A DNA stretch of 64,000 nt from Isochrysis galbana. Taxonomy: Eukaryota; Haptophyta; Isochrysidales; Isochrysidaceae. The stretch is taken from NCBI GenBank assembly GCA_018136815.1, contig CM030931.1, forward strand, positions 8,544,557 through 8,608,556. The letters run 5' to 3'. Positions 43,874 through 54,310 of this stretch are shown here, in pieces (position 1 is the stretch's first letter; every line of letters begins with the position of its first letter). Position numbers and translations under genes: made by a program. The notes under the pieces were generated by a model. The model was not told where the DNA came from and made no database searches. It saw only the letters and a list, made by a program, of their open reading frames with translations.

Positions 43874-44960
43874 TTGGGCCGGGCCAGAGTTTCGCAAAAA
43901 TTTTTGTAAAATTTGGGTCCGTCAACGAAAAAAAATTTTTGACCGAAATTTGGGTGGGATTTGGTTGGGGCAACGGGACCCCGCGGCCGCGGCAGCGAAA
44001 TTTGGGCGTGTTGGAGCGATGGGCGGCCCGCCGGCAGGAGCAGGAGCGCCTCAGGAAGCGGCCAAGACGCGGCGCGGTGCAAGGCGAGGGCGGCGGCGAG
44101 GGCGGCAATGGTAGCTCGGAGCAGCACTCCCATGATCCTCTCCCGGAGGAGGTGATTGAGTCGGACGAGATGGGGGAAGAGAGCGCATTGTCGTGCACGA
44201 ACAACGACGACGACAGCCACGTATCGGAAGAGGTTGCAGAGGAGGAGGAGGAGGAGGAGACCAACTCGGAGGACGAGCTCGAAAGGGAGATGCAGGAGGA
44301 TGGGACGACACGGGAAGACAGAGAACGACGCAGCCGTGCAGGTGGAGGTACGGAAGGCCAGGCCACACCCTCATCCCCATCCCCATCTGCGCAGGCGACC
44401 TTCTTGCCAGGACAACTTGCAATTCACACATCGGTGGGCGAGTGTGAGGTGGCTGAGGCAGCTCGCGACGACGGCCGGGTGCGAATAGTTTGGGAGGTGA
44501 AGAAGGGCGCTGGCGCGGCAGCCACGATGGAACGCAAGAAGCGCTGGGTGCTCACGTCGTCCCTTCAGAAGGTTGGCTTGCGTCGTTCTCCGCGGCTCTC
44601 GGGGAATCCCCAACCGCAACCGCGTCGCGGCATCTTCGGCGCGGAACTGCCTGAGATGGCGGAACACGAGCGTGAACGCAAGAGGAAGCTCAAGCCACCA
44701 GCGGGTGTCCGCGGGCGGCAGGCTGGCCCGCGGACAACAAAAGAGTCCAAGGTAAGCGCTGGCGCAGCGCATCCGTGAATTTCCCGAACAATCGCTTCGT
44801 GAGTCGGGAGGACTGCTCTTTTGTGCGGCATGCAAGAAGACCTTGCCCAACATCAAGAGTCAAGAGCTCGATCCGTGCACACGTGATGTACGCCTCTCAC
44901 ATCACAGCCGCCTCAGACCTAATGTGCCTCAGCCACACCTTGTCAAATGCAGGTGCACAC
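43874..44960 (+). mobile_element. hAT-like DNA element, 5' end and broken transposase N-terminal region
   Basis: Starts with TTGGGCCGGGCCAGAGTTTC (43874 on), the same terminus as the elements at 57061 and 59880. The following frame (to 44778) encodes an acidic, NLS-bearing region (LRKRPRRGAV; a run of E near 44240-44260; NSEDELEREMQED) and a Tudor/SH3-like strand set (LPGQLAIHTSVGECEVAEAA, VRIVWEVKKG, KKRWVLTSSLQKVGLRRSPR). About 44763-44880, in a shifted frame, reads QRIREFPEQSLRESGGLLFC, AACKKTLPNIK, and after another shift SSIRAHVMYASHI. This is the CxxC...H zinc finger seen at the N-terminus of many hAT transposases and CGGBP1-like proteins. No right terminus or catalytic part was found. 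Confidence 0.6.
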
Positions 44961-45360
44961 ATCGATCTCCCATTGGTCGATGAGTGGATGACGCCGTGGC
45001 TAGAATTGGTTGGCGGCCGTGATCCCCACCGTGGCGCTCAATCTGCATGGGCACAAATGGTTGCGCCGCAGACTGTTCCCGGGTTTAGTTCGGTCCGGTG
45101 GTGGTCGCGCGCGGAAATTTGCTTCGTCTTAGCGTTTACGTTTAGTTTTAGTTTTGGCTTCTTTCTTTGTTTGCATGGTGAGTGGTGTCCGGAAGAGTCT
45201 CGATGTGTGACGCCGGCTCGTGCGGTGCGATGTCGCGCGTATCTCGCTCTCAAGACTCCGTTATTGTTATGCGCACGCACGGCGTCCCCGTGGGGGGAAA
45301 CGATGCACATCGGGACGGCGTGCGCCCCCGCCGCTCCCGCTCATGCCATCGGTTTCCTAT
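44961..45360. other. Intergenic with single GC-rich repeat core
   Basis: About 45271-45345 holds one copy of the atgcgcacgcacggcgtcc core that is tandem at 22490-22870. No gene seen. Confidence 0.45.
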
Positions 45361-45879
45361 GCGCGCCCGAAGGCCCTGACATCATCTCGGAATCCGTCCT
45401 CATTGACTCCCTGAGCGTCGAGATTCACAAGAAGCCCGCCCCTCGCCCCTCCGAGATGCTCTTCCCAGACGGCACGACCCTCGCCCTTCGCCGCGCCCAC
45501 GGCCTCTTCTACATCGACATCGTCTTCCACCCGCCCCACGCCACGGACGCCCCAGTCGCCAACGCCGCCTCCCTCCTCAACGCCAGCGACTCCGCGCTCC
45601 TCTGGGCCGCCCGCCTCGGCACGGACTCGGCCGGCCTCGTCGCCACGTAACCTCGCCAACATGCGCGTCGGCTCGCTGCGATCGGCCCCTTCTCGAGCGC
45701 GCCACTTCATGCGCCGATACCACACGCTCCTCCAGCGCGTCGCCGCCGGCGAAGTCGCCCTCCGCCACGTCGGCACAGAACACATGGCGGCCGATTTCCT
45801 GACGAAGTGGCTACCCAAGCGCAAGCTCGATGCATGCGTTCGCTACGCCACCAACGCCTGGGCCCATGCCTCCGCCTGA
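45361..45879 (+). pseudogene. Ty1/copia relic: GAG-pre-integrase joined to RNase H C-terminus
   Basis: The first frame (to the stop at 45650) reads LRRAHGLFYIDIVFHPP then SALLWAARLGTDSAGLV, matching the GAG-pre-integrase domain (the LWHRRLGH-type motif). The next frame (about 45661-45879) reads SRARHFMRRYHTLLQRVAAG then VALRHVGTEHMAADFLTKWL, the C-terminus of copia RNase H (the ADxLTK motif). Integrase and RT are missing between them, so this is an internal deletion. Confidence 0.75.
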
Positions 45880-45950
45880 ATCACTCGGCCCCGTCTCCCC
45901 TCTCCCCGCCTTCTGCGATGCGCGCGCCGCCCCGACACCGGCTCTCGCAT

Positions 45951-46230
45951 CGGGGGGGGTGTCGCGGGTAAAGGGGGGGGCCTTGTACACTTCCCCCTCG
46001 TTTGTTCCAATTTTAGGTCTTCCCGCGCGACTCCCTCTCCGTCGCCGCGCCCCAACCCCCTTCTTCCCGTATCGTCCCGTATCGGTCCGCCCCCCCTCCC
46101 CTCTCCTCTCCTCTCCCCGGCTCCCCCGCCGAAGCCCTTCCTCCTCTCTCCCCTCCCGTCTCTCCCCGAGTGCTTCCTTGAGTTTCCGGCCCCCTTTTGT
46201 CTAGTTCTTTCCCGCGCGATTCCCTTCCCC
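45951..46230 (+). repeat. Polypurine tract and probable copia LTR start
   Basis: cggggggggt at 45951-45960 followed by TGTCGCGGGTAAAG has the form of a PPT-LTR junction, 70 nt after the RNase H stop. The LTR's far end is not identified; a pyrimidine-rich stretch follows. Confidence 0.5.
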
Positions 46231-46439
46231 CCCGCGCGTGACGTTTTCCCCCTGTGTCTTGACTACGCTTTGCGCCACCGCTCGAGCGCTCCCTGTGCCC
46301 CCTCGTCCGTCCCCCGTCCCCGTTCTCGTGCTGCTACACCCCGTGACGGCTGAGCGTGCGCCCATGTCTTCGGCCCCGTCCCCGCACGCTCCCTCGGCTC
46401 CCCATTGCTCACCCCCCATGCTCCAGTCGGGCCTTACAT
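46231..46439. other. Short intergenic stretch, no gene seen
   Basis: C-rich; open frames without motifs. Confidence 0.3.
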
Positions 46440-47051
46440 CTCATGTTACAGTTCATCCTCCACTCACACCCAGTCGCACCACAGCCACAGCTCCACTTGA
46501 TCCACAACAGGAGGATTCGGTTTTGGGTCCGACTGCGGGTCCGCTCGCTTGCGCGAGGGTAGCGTGGGTTGTTGGGTGGGTTGAGGTGGGGCTTGCTGCT
46601 TCTGTGCTGGCTGCTGTGCCATGGGTCCAGCCGCTTCGGCGTACGATTTCTGGTTGGTGTTCTTTGAGAGGTTGGAGGCCGAAAAGGCCCCCAAGATTGA
46701 TTGTTGTGTGAAGTGCCCGCCCACGAGGGGTGCACTGATGGTAGGAGTTGCCACCATGGGGGTGACAGCAGTGCTGTCACCCACCATGGGGAGTCCTTGT
46801 TGGGGTGGCAAGGCGGCATTGGCAGGAGGCAGGGTCAGAGACTAGCCCTGCTGATCTGCAGGGAACAGGACTCTGCCTGTTCCCTGCTTCTGGTGGTGTT
46901 GGGGAGGCGAGGGCGGGAGGATCATGTCGACGTCACTGTCTGTGAGGGGGGCAGCCTGCGAGCGCTTCGGCTCCGGCGGCTTGGGGCGGCCCCGGTGGGG
47001 CGTCGTGGCGGCGGGGGGCTGGGAGGTGGGAGCGGTCGGCGCGCGCTCCAT
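46440..47051 (-). mobile_element. LINE-like ORF1 (gag-like) fragment
   Basis: The minus frame from 47051 starts MERAPTAPTSQPPAATTPHR and includes PPEPKRSQAAPLTDSDVDMI. A shifted frame continues GGHFTQQSILGAFSASNLSK and NQKSYAEAAGPMAQQ. Pro/Gln-rich text with a KSYAEAA motif is common in LINE ORF1 proteins. The leader just upstream (aactatcgttatagtatc) is shared with the start at 18716 and loosely with 49164. It is broken by at least one frameshift. Confidence 0.55.
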
Positions 47052-47556
47052 CGCTGATACTATAACGATAGTTTTGTTGATGTCCCATAATTGATAATTG
47101 ACGGAACGGGAACGACACCTTCGCGCGGAGAGTGCGGATCTGCGCAGCTGGGAGGCTGTCTCCCAGTAGGCCTCGAGCCTCTAGCCTCTCCTCGAGCCAT
47201 TTCCCAGCTTCCACAGCCCCCCAGAGGGCGAAGGACACACGGCGAAGGGATTGCGCCGGCGCGAGGAATTGGCCGCCCACGTAGTATTGTAGAGTCTACC
47301 GACCTAGCAGTAGGTGTTAGCCCTGAACCTTCGGGTGGTTTTTTTCTTTCCCACCCCCTCCACTTTCCTGTAAAAAAAAGTGTGGGTGGCCCTCTTTCTT
47401 ACTTTTCGGGACTGATCAATCAAGAGGTCTTCCCTCCTCTCCGTCACCGTGTGAAGAGGCCGCCTGACTGAGCCAGAGCCCTCACCCTCGCGCTCCTTCT
47501 TGCCTGCCACTCTCTCTCCCTCCCATCTTCCCTCCCTCTGCCGCACCGGGTCATCA
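47052..47556. other. Intergenic: element terminus and hairpin/T tract
   Basis: About 47065-47115 contains the cataattgataattgacggaacg motif shared with 22.96 and 59.2 kb. About 47315-47350 reads tagccctgaaccttcgggtgg plus Ts, a hairpin end related to the 14.9/30.3/36.4-kb repeat. The ankyrin gene 5' UTR lies at the right. Confidence 0.5.
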
Positions 47557-48732
47557 ATGCATGGCTGCGAACTACTGAGCGCCGCGATGGCGGGTGACGC
47601 AACACTTGTCAAGCGTCTGCTCGACTGCAATGCCGACCCGAACGAGTGCAATCCGGCCGATGAAGTCACGCCGCTCATGTTCGCCGCCAATAACGGAGAC
47701 ACCGAGATGGCGTGGAATCTCGTGCAGGCGGGCGCACGATTGAACGCGGTCGACCAGAATGGCCTTACTCCACTCATTATGGCGGCGCGCCATGGGCACG
47801 CTGAAGTCGTGCAGATGCTTTGTGGCTGCGGCGCTGACAAGGACGCTCTCGATAAGGAGGGCTGCTCAGCACTTACGATTGCTCGCGAACAGGGTCACGT
47901 GGAGGTCGAGCATATTCTAGGAACTGAGCCGTCAGGCGTGTCAAATGATCCCGAAAGGCTGCGCCGGGAGGCCTTGGCACGCACCGCTGCTGCGCGCGTT
48001 GAGGCCGAGGCGCTCGCGAATCCGCCACCGCCCCCTGAGCTTGAGGCCGAAACTGGACCCGATCCGTACGCGCAGCGTGTCATAGTCATTGAGCACATTG
48101 CCACATTCCGGACCTCGCTCACAAAGTTCGCGTGGGAAAAATACCGTGCAGCCATAGCGTGCCTAGCCGGAGTGAACATTTCAGAAGTGTTCCTAACGCC
48201 TGAACCGGACACAAAGACGGTGCGCCAACCCCTTCATGCCCTCACATTAGCCACTATAGGTATTACGAGGACCCACAATCGCATGTCAGATGTGCATTAT
48301 GAGCATTGCAAGATATGCTGACACAGCTGCTCTCACTCAATTTTGTAGGCGATGGTGGCCCACTCCACCATTCTGGTACGTACTAAGGGAGGTATTGTCA
48401 AAGAGATGACCATACCAATTGCAAAGGCGTTGAAGCAACGAGAGGTGCTCGAGCACATGGCTGGCTCGTCGCCACTTGTCGGTGCTGCGCGGGTAGAGGT
48501 GGTTGGAGACGTGTTGGATGTGGCGCGTGAGATTGAGCCGTGTGTTGCGGAGCTTGAAGCTTTGCAAGAGGAGTATCAAGAACTGCAAGACGCTTTCGAG
48601 GCTGCGCGCCGTGAAGCCACAATGGCCGAGATGAGCCGACTAGCAGCGCAAGCCATCATCTTGTTGCGGAAGACGCGGGATTCTGTTCGGAAAGTGTCAT
48701 CCGATCACCGTCGACGTCGGGCATCGAGGTGA
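47557..48732 (+). CDS. Ankyrin-repeat protein
   Basis: Two exons: 47557-48219 and 48349-48732, GT-AG, phase 0, 348 residues. Residues about 3-125 form four ankyrin repeats: MHGCELLSAAMAGDATLVKR; the EVTPLMFAANNGDTEMAWNL type; NGLTPLIMAARHGHAEVVQM; and CSALTIAREQGHVEVEHIL. The rest is a linker with an Ala/Glu helix, then after the intron KGGIVKEMTIPIAKALKQRE and a coiled-coil helix (ELEALQEEYQELQDAFEAAR). It ends Arg-rich. Ankyrin repeats mediate protein binding; partner unknown. An alternative start is Met11. Reading through the intron gives a short unconserved tail, so the splice is preferred. Confidence 0.82.
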
Positions 48733-49154
48733 TGATGGCTCAGGGGCTCCTGCTCGTGTGGGCATCACCCCGATGCCAACCGCAACCAAACGATGATCCG
48801 TGACCATGATCGTTTACCCATGGTTGTGAGATGCTGGTGACCACGGCACTCTGCTCCCTATTTGCTCCCGCGCTCTCTCGCGCGCGTGCCGTGCCCTAGC
48901 TCTAGCAGCGCCAGTATCGCTTCAGCCTAAGCGCATATATGGCCCAACGTGGTTGGCTTCTGCCGTCATCTCGTGCACTTGTGGCCTACACTCCATCTTC
49001 CTATTGTTTGGGCGTGGACTGTCGTGCTGTGTGTGGCAACTGACCGTTGCTTATGTGAATATGAACAGACACGATTGAGCCCTCCCTAGCAATAGGGCCA
49101 CTCATGGTGGAGAGGTTGGGGCCTAATAATAAATAATTTCAACTAACTTTATAG
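48733..49154. other. Intergenic, no gene seen
   Basis: No coding support. The end of the stretch (ttcaactaactttatagtt) resembles the LINE leader. Confidence 0.4.
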
Positions 49155-50045
49155 TTGGTCGCCATGGAGCGCGCCGCCGCTCCCCCCCTCTCCTTCGGGC
49201 CCCCCGCCGCGGGCGCCCCCACAGTACCCATGGAGCTGTCGCTGGTCGCTGGCGAAGCGGCCGCGTCCGCCCGCAGAGGCCGAGCAGGTGAGCGCGACCC
49301 CGGTCGCGCCGCACGGCCCGTGGCCCCGGCCACACCAGCCAAGGCAGCCATGCTGGCCCACCTCATGGTGGGCCACAAGCCACAAGCTGTGGAGAACAGA
49401 GGACCAGCATCAAACGAAAAGAGCCACACATCCACTGGGCATGCCTTATGGCAGATAGATGCCCCTCCCACCTTGGGAACGGCCGCGCAGCCCCGGCAGC
49501 GCGGCCCGAGACCGGATGGCCCTTATGAGCACCACATTCAAAACAAGACCAATACGCACCAGAGCACAAACCCACCAACACCAAAGCACACGACCACATC
49601 ATGTCGCGAAACCAGGGAGGCGTCTTGTGACGCACTCCTCTCCCGCCTACCAGCTACTCTCTCAGACCTAGCCACAGCCTCACCATCCCCGACTGTCCCT
49701 GCCACTCAGGAGCCACCCTCCGATGAGGAGAAAGGCGAATCTGAGTCGGACGCCACATACGACCTATCCTTCCACCAAGAGGGGGACTACAACTTCCAAG
49801 ACGCCACAATCTATGCTGCGATCGTAGAGCTCCTCTTGGAGCTCGAGAGCTCGAAGGAGTCGACCCGGAGCCGGACTTTTGGGCCCGCTCCATTTGCGGA
49901 CCATGGCACAAAGTGGTTAACGAAGATTGCGCACAACAGTTCAAAGAGCGCTATGGAGAAGTTACCACTCTCCGCATCAACCAAATCGACATCACGGTCC
50001 GCATCAAGATGGAATTCCGGTCGTCATGTCGAGTTCTTCCCTTGC
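49155..50045 (+). mobile_element. LINE-like ORF1 (gag-like), frame-broken
   Basis: The frame from ATG 49164 starts MERAAAPPLSFGPPAAGAP and runs to DYNFQDATIYAAIVELLLEL (about 49785-49845). It then shifts frame to DPEPDFWARSICGPWH, NEDCAQQFKERYGEVTTLRI and SCRVLPLREIFIVP. The second part is homologous to the minus-strand copy at 14.3-14.5 kb. The original frame stays open to 50531 only by chance. Confidence 0.55.
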
Positions 50046-50524
50046 GAGAAATCTTCATTGTCCCCGCGTCATGAGCCCGTCTCTTCTTCTTTGGTTCTCG
50101 AACCATACGGGTCGAAGTCTCCCGGGGAAGAGAGCCTCGTGGGTCCCCCCCCTTCTTCAAAAGAGAGTCTTTCCGAGCCAGTTCTCCCCTCCTCTCGCCT
50201 CTCCGCGCCGACGGTCGAAGTTCCGCCGCCTCTTCGGGCCTCCACTCACACCCCGTCAGCTGGAGCTGGAATGGGTCCTCTAGCCTCGTCCGTTGCTCCC
50301 CCCCCTTGGGAGACGGGCTCGCAGAGGGCGCAGGCGAAAGGTCTAAGATTCCCCCCCCGCGCGGAAAACACGCCGACCACACCTCCGGAGGGGGAACAGG
50401 AATTCCCCCCCGCGCGCAGAATACGCCGGCAGGAACTCCGGAGGGAGGAGGGCAGGAACCCCCGTTCTTTCATACCTACACAACACCAAATCGCTGTCGC
50501 TAACTTACAGAGGCTCCGCACCCA

Positions 50525-50982
50525 CCATTGAAGTCTACTCAGACGCATCATGGGGTTCCTCCCCTAACCCTTTCTCGGGTCACATCATCATGTACTGCGG
50601 AGCGGCGGTCTCATATTCGGCACGCAAACTGAAGATAATTCCACAATCCTCTGCCGAAGCCGAAATCGCTGCATATACTAATGGAGCCAAGGATCTAAGG
50701 TTCGTTCTTAACGTTCTAGAGTTTCTCGAAGCGGACTACTCTCTTCCGGTTGCTATTCATTGCGACAACTCAGCCACAATCGCTTCGATCAAGAACCCTG
50801 GTGTTACGGCTCGCACTCGTCACTACGAAAATTGGCTTTGGTTTGGCCGCAAGCAATTTCTCGATCTTATCTCTACTCCTTCGTGGCTGTCGACCAACAA
50901 CCAAATTGCCGACATGATGACTAAGGCTCTAGAAAAGGGAAAGTTCGTTTCGTTCCGCAACAAGTCGCTCGGATCATTTTAG
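50525..50982 (+). pseudogene. Ty1/copia RNase H (C-terminal pol fragment)
   Basis: The frame from about 50525 reads TIEVYSDASWGSSPNPFSGH (YSDASWG is the first catalytic Asp motif), then KIIPQSSAEAEIAAY (catalytic Glu), VAIHCDNSATIASI (second Asp), TARTRHYE, and QIADMMTKALEKGKF to a stop at 50982. Domain order and motifs are complete for copia RNase H. No RT precedes it, so it is a 5'-truncated pol. Confidence 0.85.
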
Positions 50983-51211
50983 CGACTTGTCGCACTTCCG
51001 CATGTCCCACCGGTCAACCTGCAAACTCTCTTAGAGTTGACAGGCCTCATGCCGTAGTGGAGCCATTACGCCTTTATCGGCCTAATGAGAATCCTTCGTC
51101 GGCCTATGCGTCATCTCGCTTGAGCTCGATTCAGTCCTGACGTATGCTTGTATCTTTCATTGGGAATGACGTCGGATGGGAAATAGGGATTCGCCTTTGC
51201 GCCTTTGCCTT

Positions 51212-51420
51212 TGGCGATGGGGGTGGGGGAGTGTCAGAGTTTTCTTGTTGTCCTGGTTTAATCCTAGTGCTGAGGGACCGTGCCTTATCGGCAACGGAGC
51301 CCCTACCCCGCGATGGGGGTGTGCGCGGTTGGTGCATGGCTCGTCCGGTGTATGTGGCTAGGGATGCTAGCCAACAAGACCTCTTACAAGACTACAATTT
51401 CTAACGATGATGACATACTG
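51212..51420 (+). repeat. Copia polypurine tract and 3' LTR start
   Basis: gatgggggtgggggag (about 51216-51231) directly precedes TGTCAGAGTTTTCTTGTTG at 51232, a PPT-LTR junction 250 nt after the RNase H stop. A segment of the same LTR recurs at 56597-56668. The 3' boundary is uncertain. Confidence 0.6.
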
Positions 51421-51636
51421 ATGAAAGTCGGTAGTCTATTCTAAAAATGTCCTCGTCCCTCGTCTTGTGCAACCCTTCCCCCCCCCCCCCCCCCCCCCCC
51501 GGCCCCCCCCCGGCCCCCTTCCCGCGACGGCCCGCGTTATCGTGCCCTCGCACCCCCCCGGCCCGCCCTCACCCGCGCCCCCCCCCCTCCATCTCTCTGT
51601 GCTCTTCCCTTCGTGTCTCACTCCACGCGCGAGCTC

Positions 51637-52896
51637 ATGAGCGAGGGCGTTGCGGCGGCGAACTCCGTGGCCAAGGGCGAGGGGCCGAGCAATGAGCACG
51701 AGAAGGCACTTGACTTTGCCAACTACTTCTCCTCGTATGGCTATATCTACCATCAGAAAGAGATGTTGCAGGCGAGCGCGCAAAGCTCCTCAGGGGGGCA
51801 AAGGCGGAGGAGAAGGGGGTTGGCGAGCGTAAAGGAGCGGCTGGGGAAGCCTGCGGTCGCCGCGCTTCCCCGCCATAACCAAGACATCGCGGCGGGCCTG
51901 CACATTTCAGTACCTGGCAGCTCCCCTCCGCACGCGCAACTTGTACTCACACCACCGTCTGGCACAAGCAGGATTGCATCCGGATGGACAGCTACCGCAC
52001 GGCCATCCTGGGTAATAAGGAGTGCTTCCAGGGTAAGGCGGTTCTCGACGTCGGCTCTGGCTCGGGGGTCCTTGCCATCTGGGCTGCGATGGCTGGCGCA
52101 CGCGTTGTATTTGCTGTGGAAGCGACGAGCATGGCCAAGAATGCACGCAGGCTCGCTGAAGCCAACGGAGTGAGCCATATCATCCAAGTGTTTCAAGGAT
52201 ATATGGAGCAGGTGCGCGCTGGCTGGCACGGGTCAGACAACGTCGCCATCAAAACATTCTTCACTCGCATTCGCACTGGGAGTAGGGCCTCAACTTTTTT
52301 GTAAAGCACTGGCGATGGATACGATGTGTAAGCACTCTGAATACTCACCCGGGCCTGGCTCAGTGCTATTTCGACCACTCTGAGTCTTATAGCATCCTCT
52401 TGGAGTGTAGTGTGTGCTGGGTACACGGTACGTTCGATCGCAAATCTAAGCCTGTGAAGGCCGTCCGCCTGATGCACTGCTTTCGCCTCATTAGATCCAA
52501 CTGCCCGAGAAGGTGGACATCATCATCTCCGAATGGATGGGTCACTTCTTGCTGCGTGAGAGCATGCTTGACCCTGTGATCTGTGCGCGCCAGCGGTGGC
52601 TGAAGCCAGGCGGTGCTTGCTATCCTTCCGAAGCCAGCTTGTTTCTCGCGCCATTGCAATCATCTCTTTACCTGCCCAAGCTTAATGAGTATGAGAAGGA
52701 GGTGCAGAAGCAGCCATCACACGTCACAGCCCTAGCCTAGATCGCACCATCGGCGTGAGAGGATACTGCATCAAGCAGGCGGACTGGCTCGTGCGCACTT
52801 ATAGGCTTAGGGAAGGTTTAATGGAAGCGCTGTTCTTTCCTCACTCGGTAGATCACAAGTTGGTCCTCATTCAAGGAGTACATGCGGACCGAAAAT
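51637..52896 (+). CDS. Protein arginine N-methyltransferase, N-terminal exons (partial at gap)
   Basis: Three exons: 51637-51771, 51972-52211 and 52495-52701, all phase 0, encoding 194 residues before the gap. [20 protein letters not shown] is the PRMT N-terminal helix. VLDVGSGSG (69-77) is SAM motif I with VFAVEAT as post-[12 protein letters not shown] (137-147) is the double-E loop that holds the substrate arginine, and [12 protein letters not shown] follows. Intron 1 is GC-AG (gcgagc...caagcag). The remaining 52702-52896 shows no PRMT coding and is probably intron. About 15-20 residues are missing before the C-terminal half found at 864-97 on the minus strand. Enzymatic residues are intact, so the gene is probably functional once the scaffold is corrected. 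Confidence 0.92.
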
Positions 52897-52996
52897 NNNN
52901 NNNNNNNNNNNNNNNNNNNNNNNNNNNNNNNNNNNNNNNNNNNNNNNNNNNNNNNNNNNNNNNNNNNNNNNNNNNNNNNNNNNNNNNNNNNNNNNN
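52897..52996. other. Assembly gap (100 N)
   Basis: Second placeholder of exactly 100 N. It is followed immediately by a trinucleotide microsatellite, which may explain why the contig stops. Confidence 0.99.
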
Positions 52997-53112
52997 AGTA
53001 GTAGTAGGTAGTAGCAGCAGTAGTAGCAGCAAAAGAAGCAGCAGCAGCAGCAGCAGCGTAGCAGCAGCAGCGTCGTAGCAGAAGCAGCAGCGTAGCGTAG
53101 CAGAGCAGCAAC
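52997..53112 (+). repeat. Trinucleotide microsatellite (AGT/AGC)n
   Basis: agtagtag then agcagcagcag with interruptions, directly on the edge of the gap. Poly-Leu/Ala/Ser shadow peptides in several frames are not real. Confidence 0.9.
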
Positions 53113-53759
53113 AGTATGGGATGGAACTCACTACTCCCGAATAAATTCCCACGTTTATATTCAACGTACATTCTCTCACGCCAGTGGACGTCGTCCCATA
53201 GGCCGGTGGCCTCGACAGCGACGCATACGCTAACTAACGAGCAAGAGCAAGAGCCAAGAGCGAGCGGAGAGGGAGCACGGAGAGACCACCCACGGAATAT
53301 CTTGGGACCGGAGAAGATTTTGGACGAAATCCCTTCCGTCGGCCGAGGAGAAGAGGACGGAGAGAGAGAGAGGAGAGAGAGAGTCTCACAGAGCGGCTGC
53401 AGAGCGTGAAGTCGAAGTCGTGTGTGTTTATTACTTTAAATGAGCCAACAATTATACAGCAACAGCAAAAAATAAAGTTCGAATCGCAAATTTCGAGACC
53501 AAAATCCGCAAACCTGGGCTTGAGACCATGGGGATCCGAATATGTGTGTTTTGGGAGTCAGTATCAACACGGGGAACTGTTCAATTGTGAGTGTGGGCAC
53601 GTACCTTACACGAATATTCATGCCTACGTGCCTACGGCCTTCAGCTTCAGAAGCAGAAGGCAGAAGGGCAGGAATACGAATACAATAGGGTGAGGGTGAG
53701 AGCAACGAGCCTCACTCAGCCGGAGATCATAAAAACCACATTTTATGATCTCGGAACGG
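53113..53759. other. Intergenic with repeat shared with 35.5 kb
   Basis: About 53465-53545 (aataaagttcgaatcgcaaat...ttgagacc) resembles 35480-35560. No gene recognised. Confidence 0.4.
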
Positions 53760-54310
53760 GCGCAAAGTGCACAATGGCATCGACAATGTCAAGAAGTGGG
53801 AAACACCGTCCATTCGCCTATCTGGCTCCAGCGTCTTTGACCTTTGGGCGTGAACTGCGTCTGCCCGCTCAACTTTCTGATCCGAAGTTTGTTTCGCCTA
53901 CTGCTCTCGAGGCCGCGTCCGCCGACGTTCGCTCGTACGCATCCAGGCTCAATGCGAGCCTCTGCCTCTCTTGGTCCAGCGCTCTCGAGTCTACCCTAGC
54001 CGCTCAGGCTGAGTCGGTCCGCGACGCTACGGTCAAGTCTCATAGACCAGCTCGTTTCGAACCTGGGGATCGCGTCTGCATGCGACTACCAGGCCATGCC
54101 AACAAGTTGCAGTTCATCTACTCGGGTCCCTACCGCGTCGTAGAGGCTCTGTCCGACACTAGGTACCGACTCCGTGATTTGGAGAACCGACCGGTCAGTC
54201 AAGGAGGAGGTGCACATCTCGAACCTCCGGCCGTATCATACTTTCGTTGACGAAGAGCCGCTGGCTGACAACGAGTACATCGTTGTGAGAAGTTGCTCGA
54301 TCGTCGTAGC
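53760..54310 (+). pseudogene. Ty3/gypsy integrase C-terminal fragment
   Basis: The frame reads LTFGRELRLPAQLSDPKFVS, then FEPGDRVCMRLPGHANK and FIYSGPYRVVEALSDTRYRL, the GPY/F module at the end of gypsy integrase. A frameshift near 54185 leads to VKEEVHISNLRPYHTF and ADNEYIV, the usual continuation. The 5' part is missing. Confidence 0.8.

Noticed and set aside
44757..44772. A 16-nt GT-AG intron linking the acidic ORF to the zinc finger in the hAT-like element
   Set aside because: Far too short to splice; a frameshift in a decayed copy is simpler.
49155..50531. A single 458-residue gene
   Set aside because: Homology to the 14.3-kb LINE ORF1 copy changes frame near 49850. The rest of the frame is open by chance and Pro/Ser-rich.
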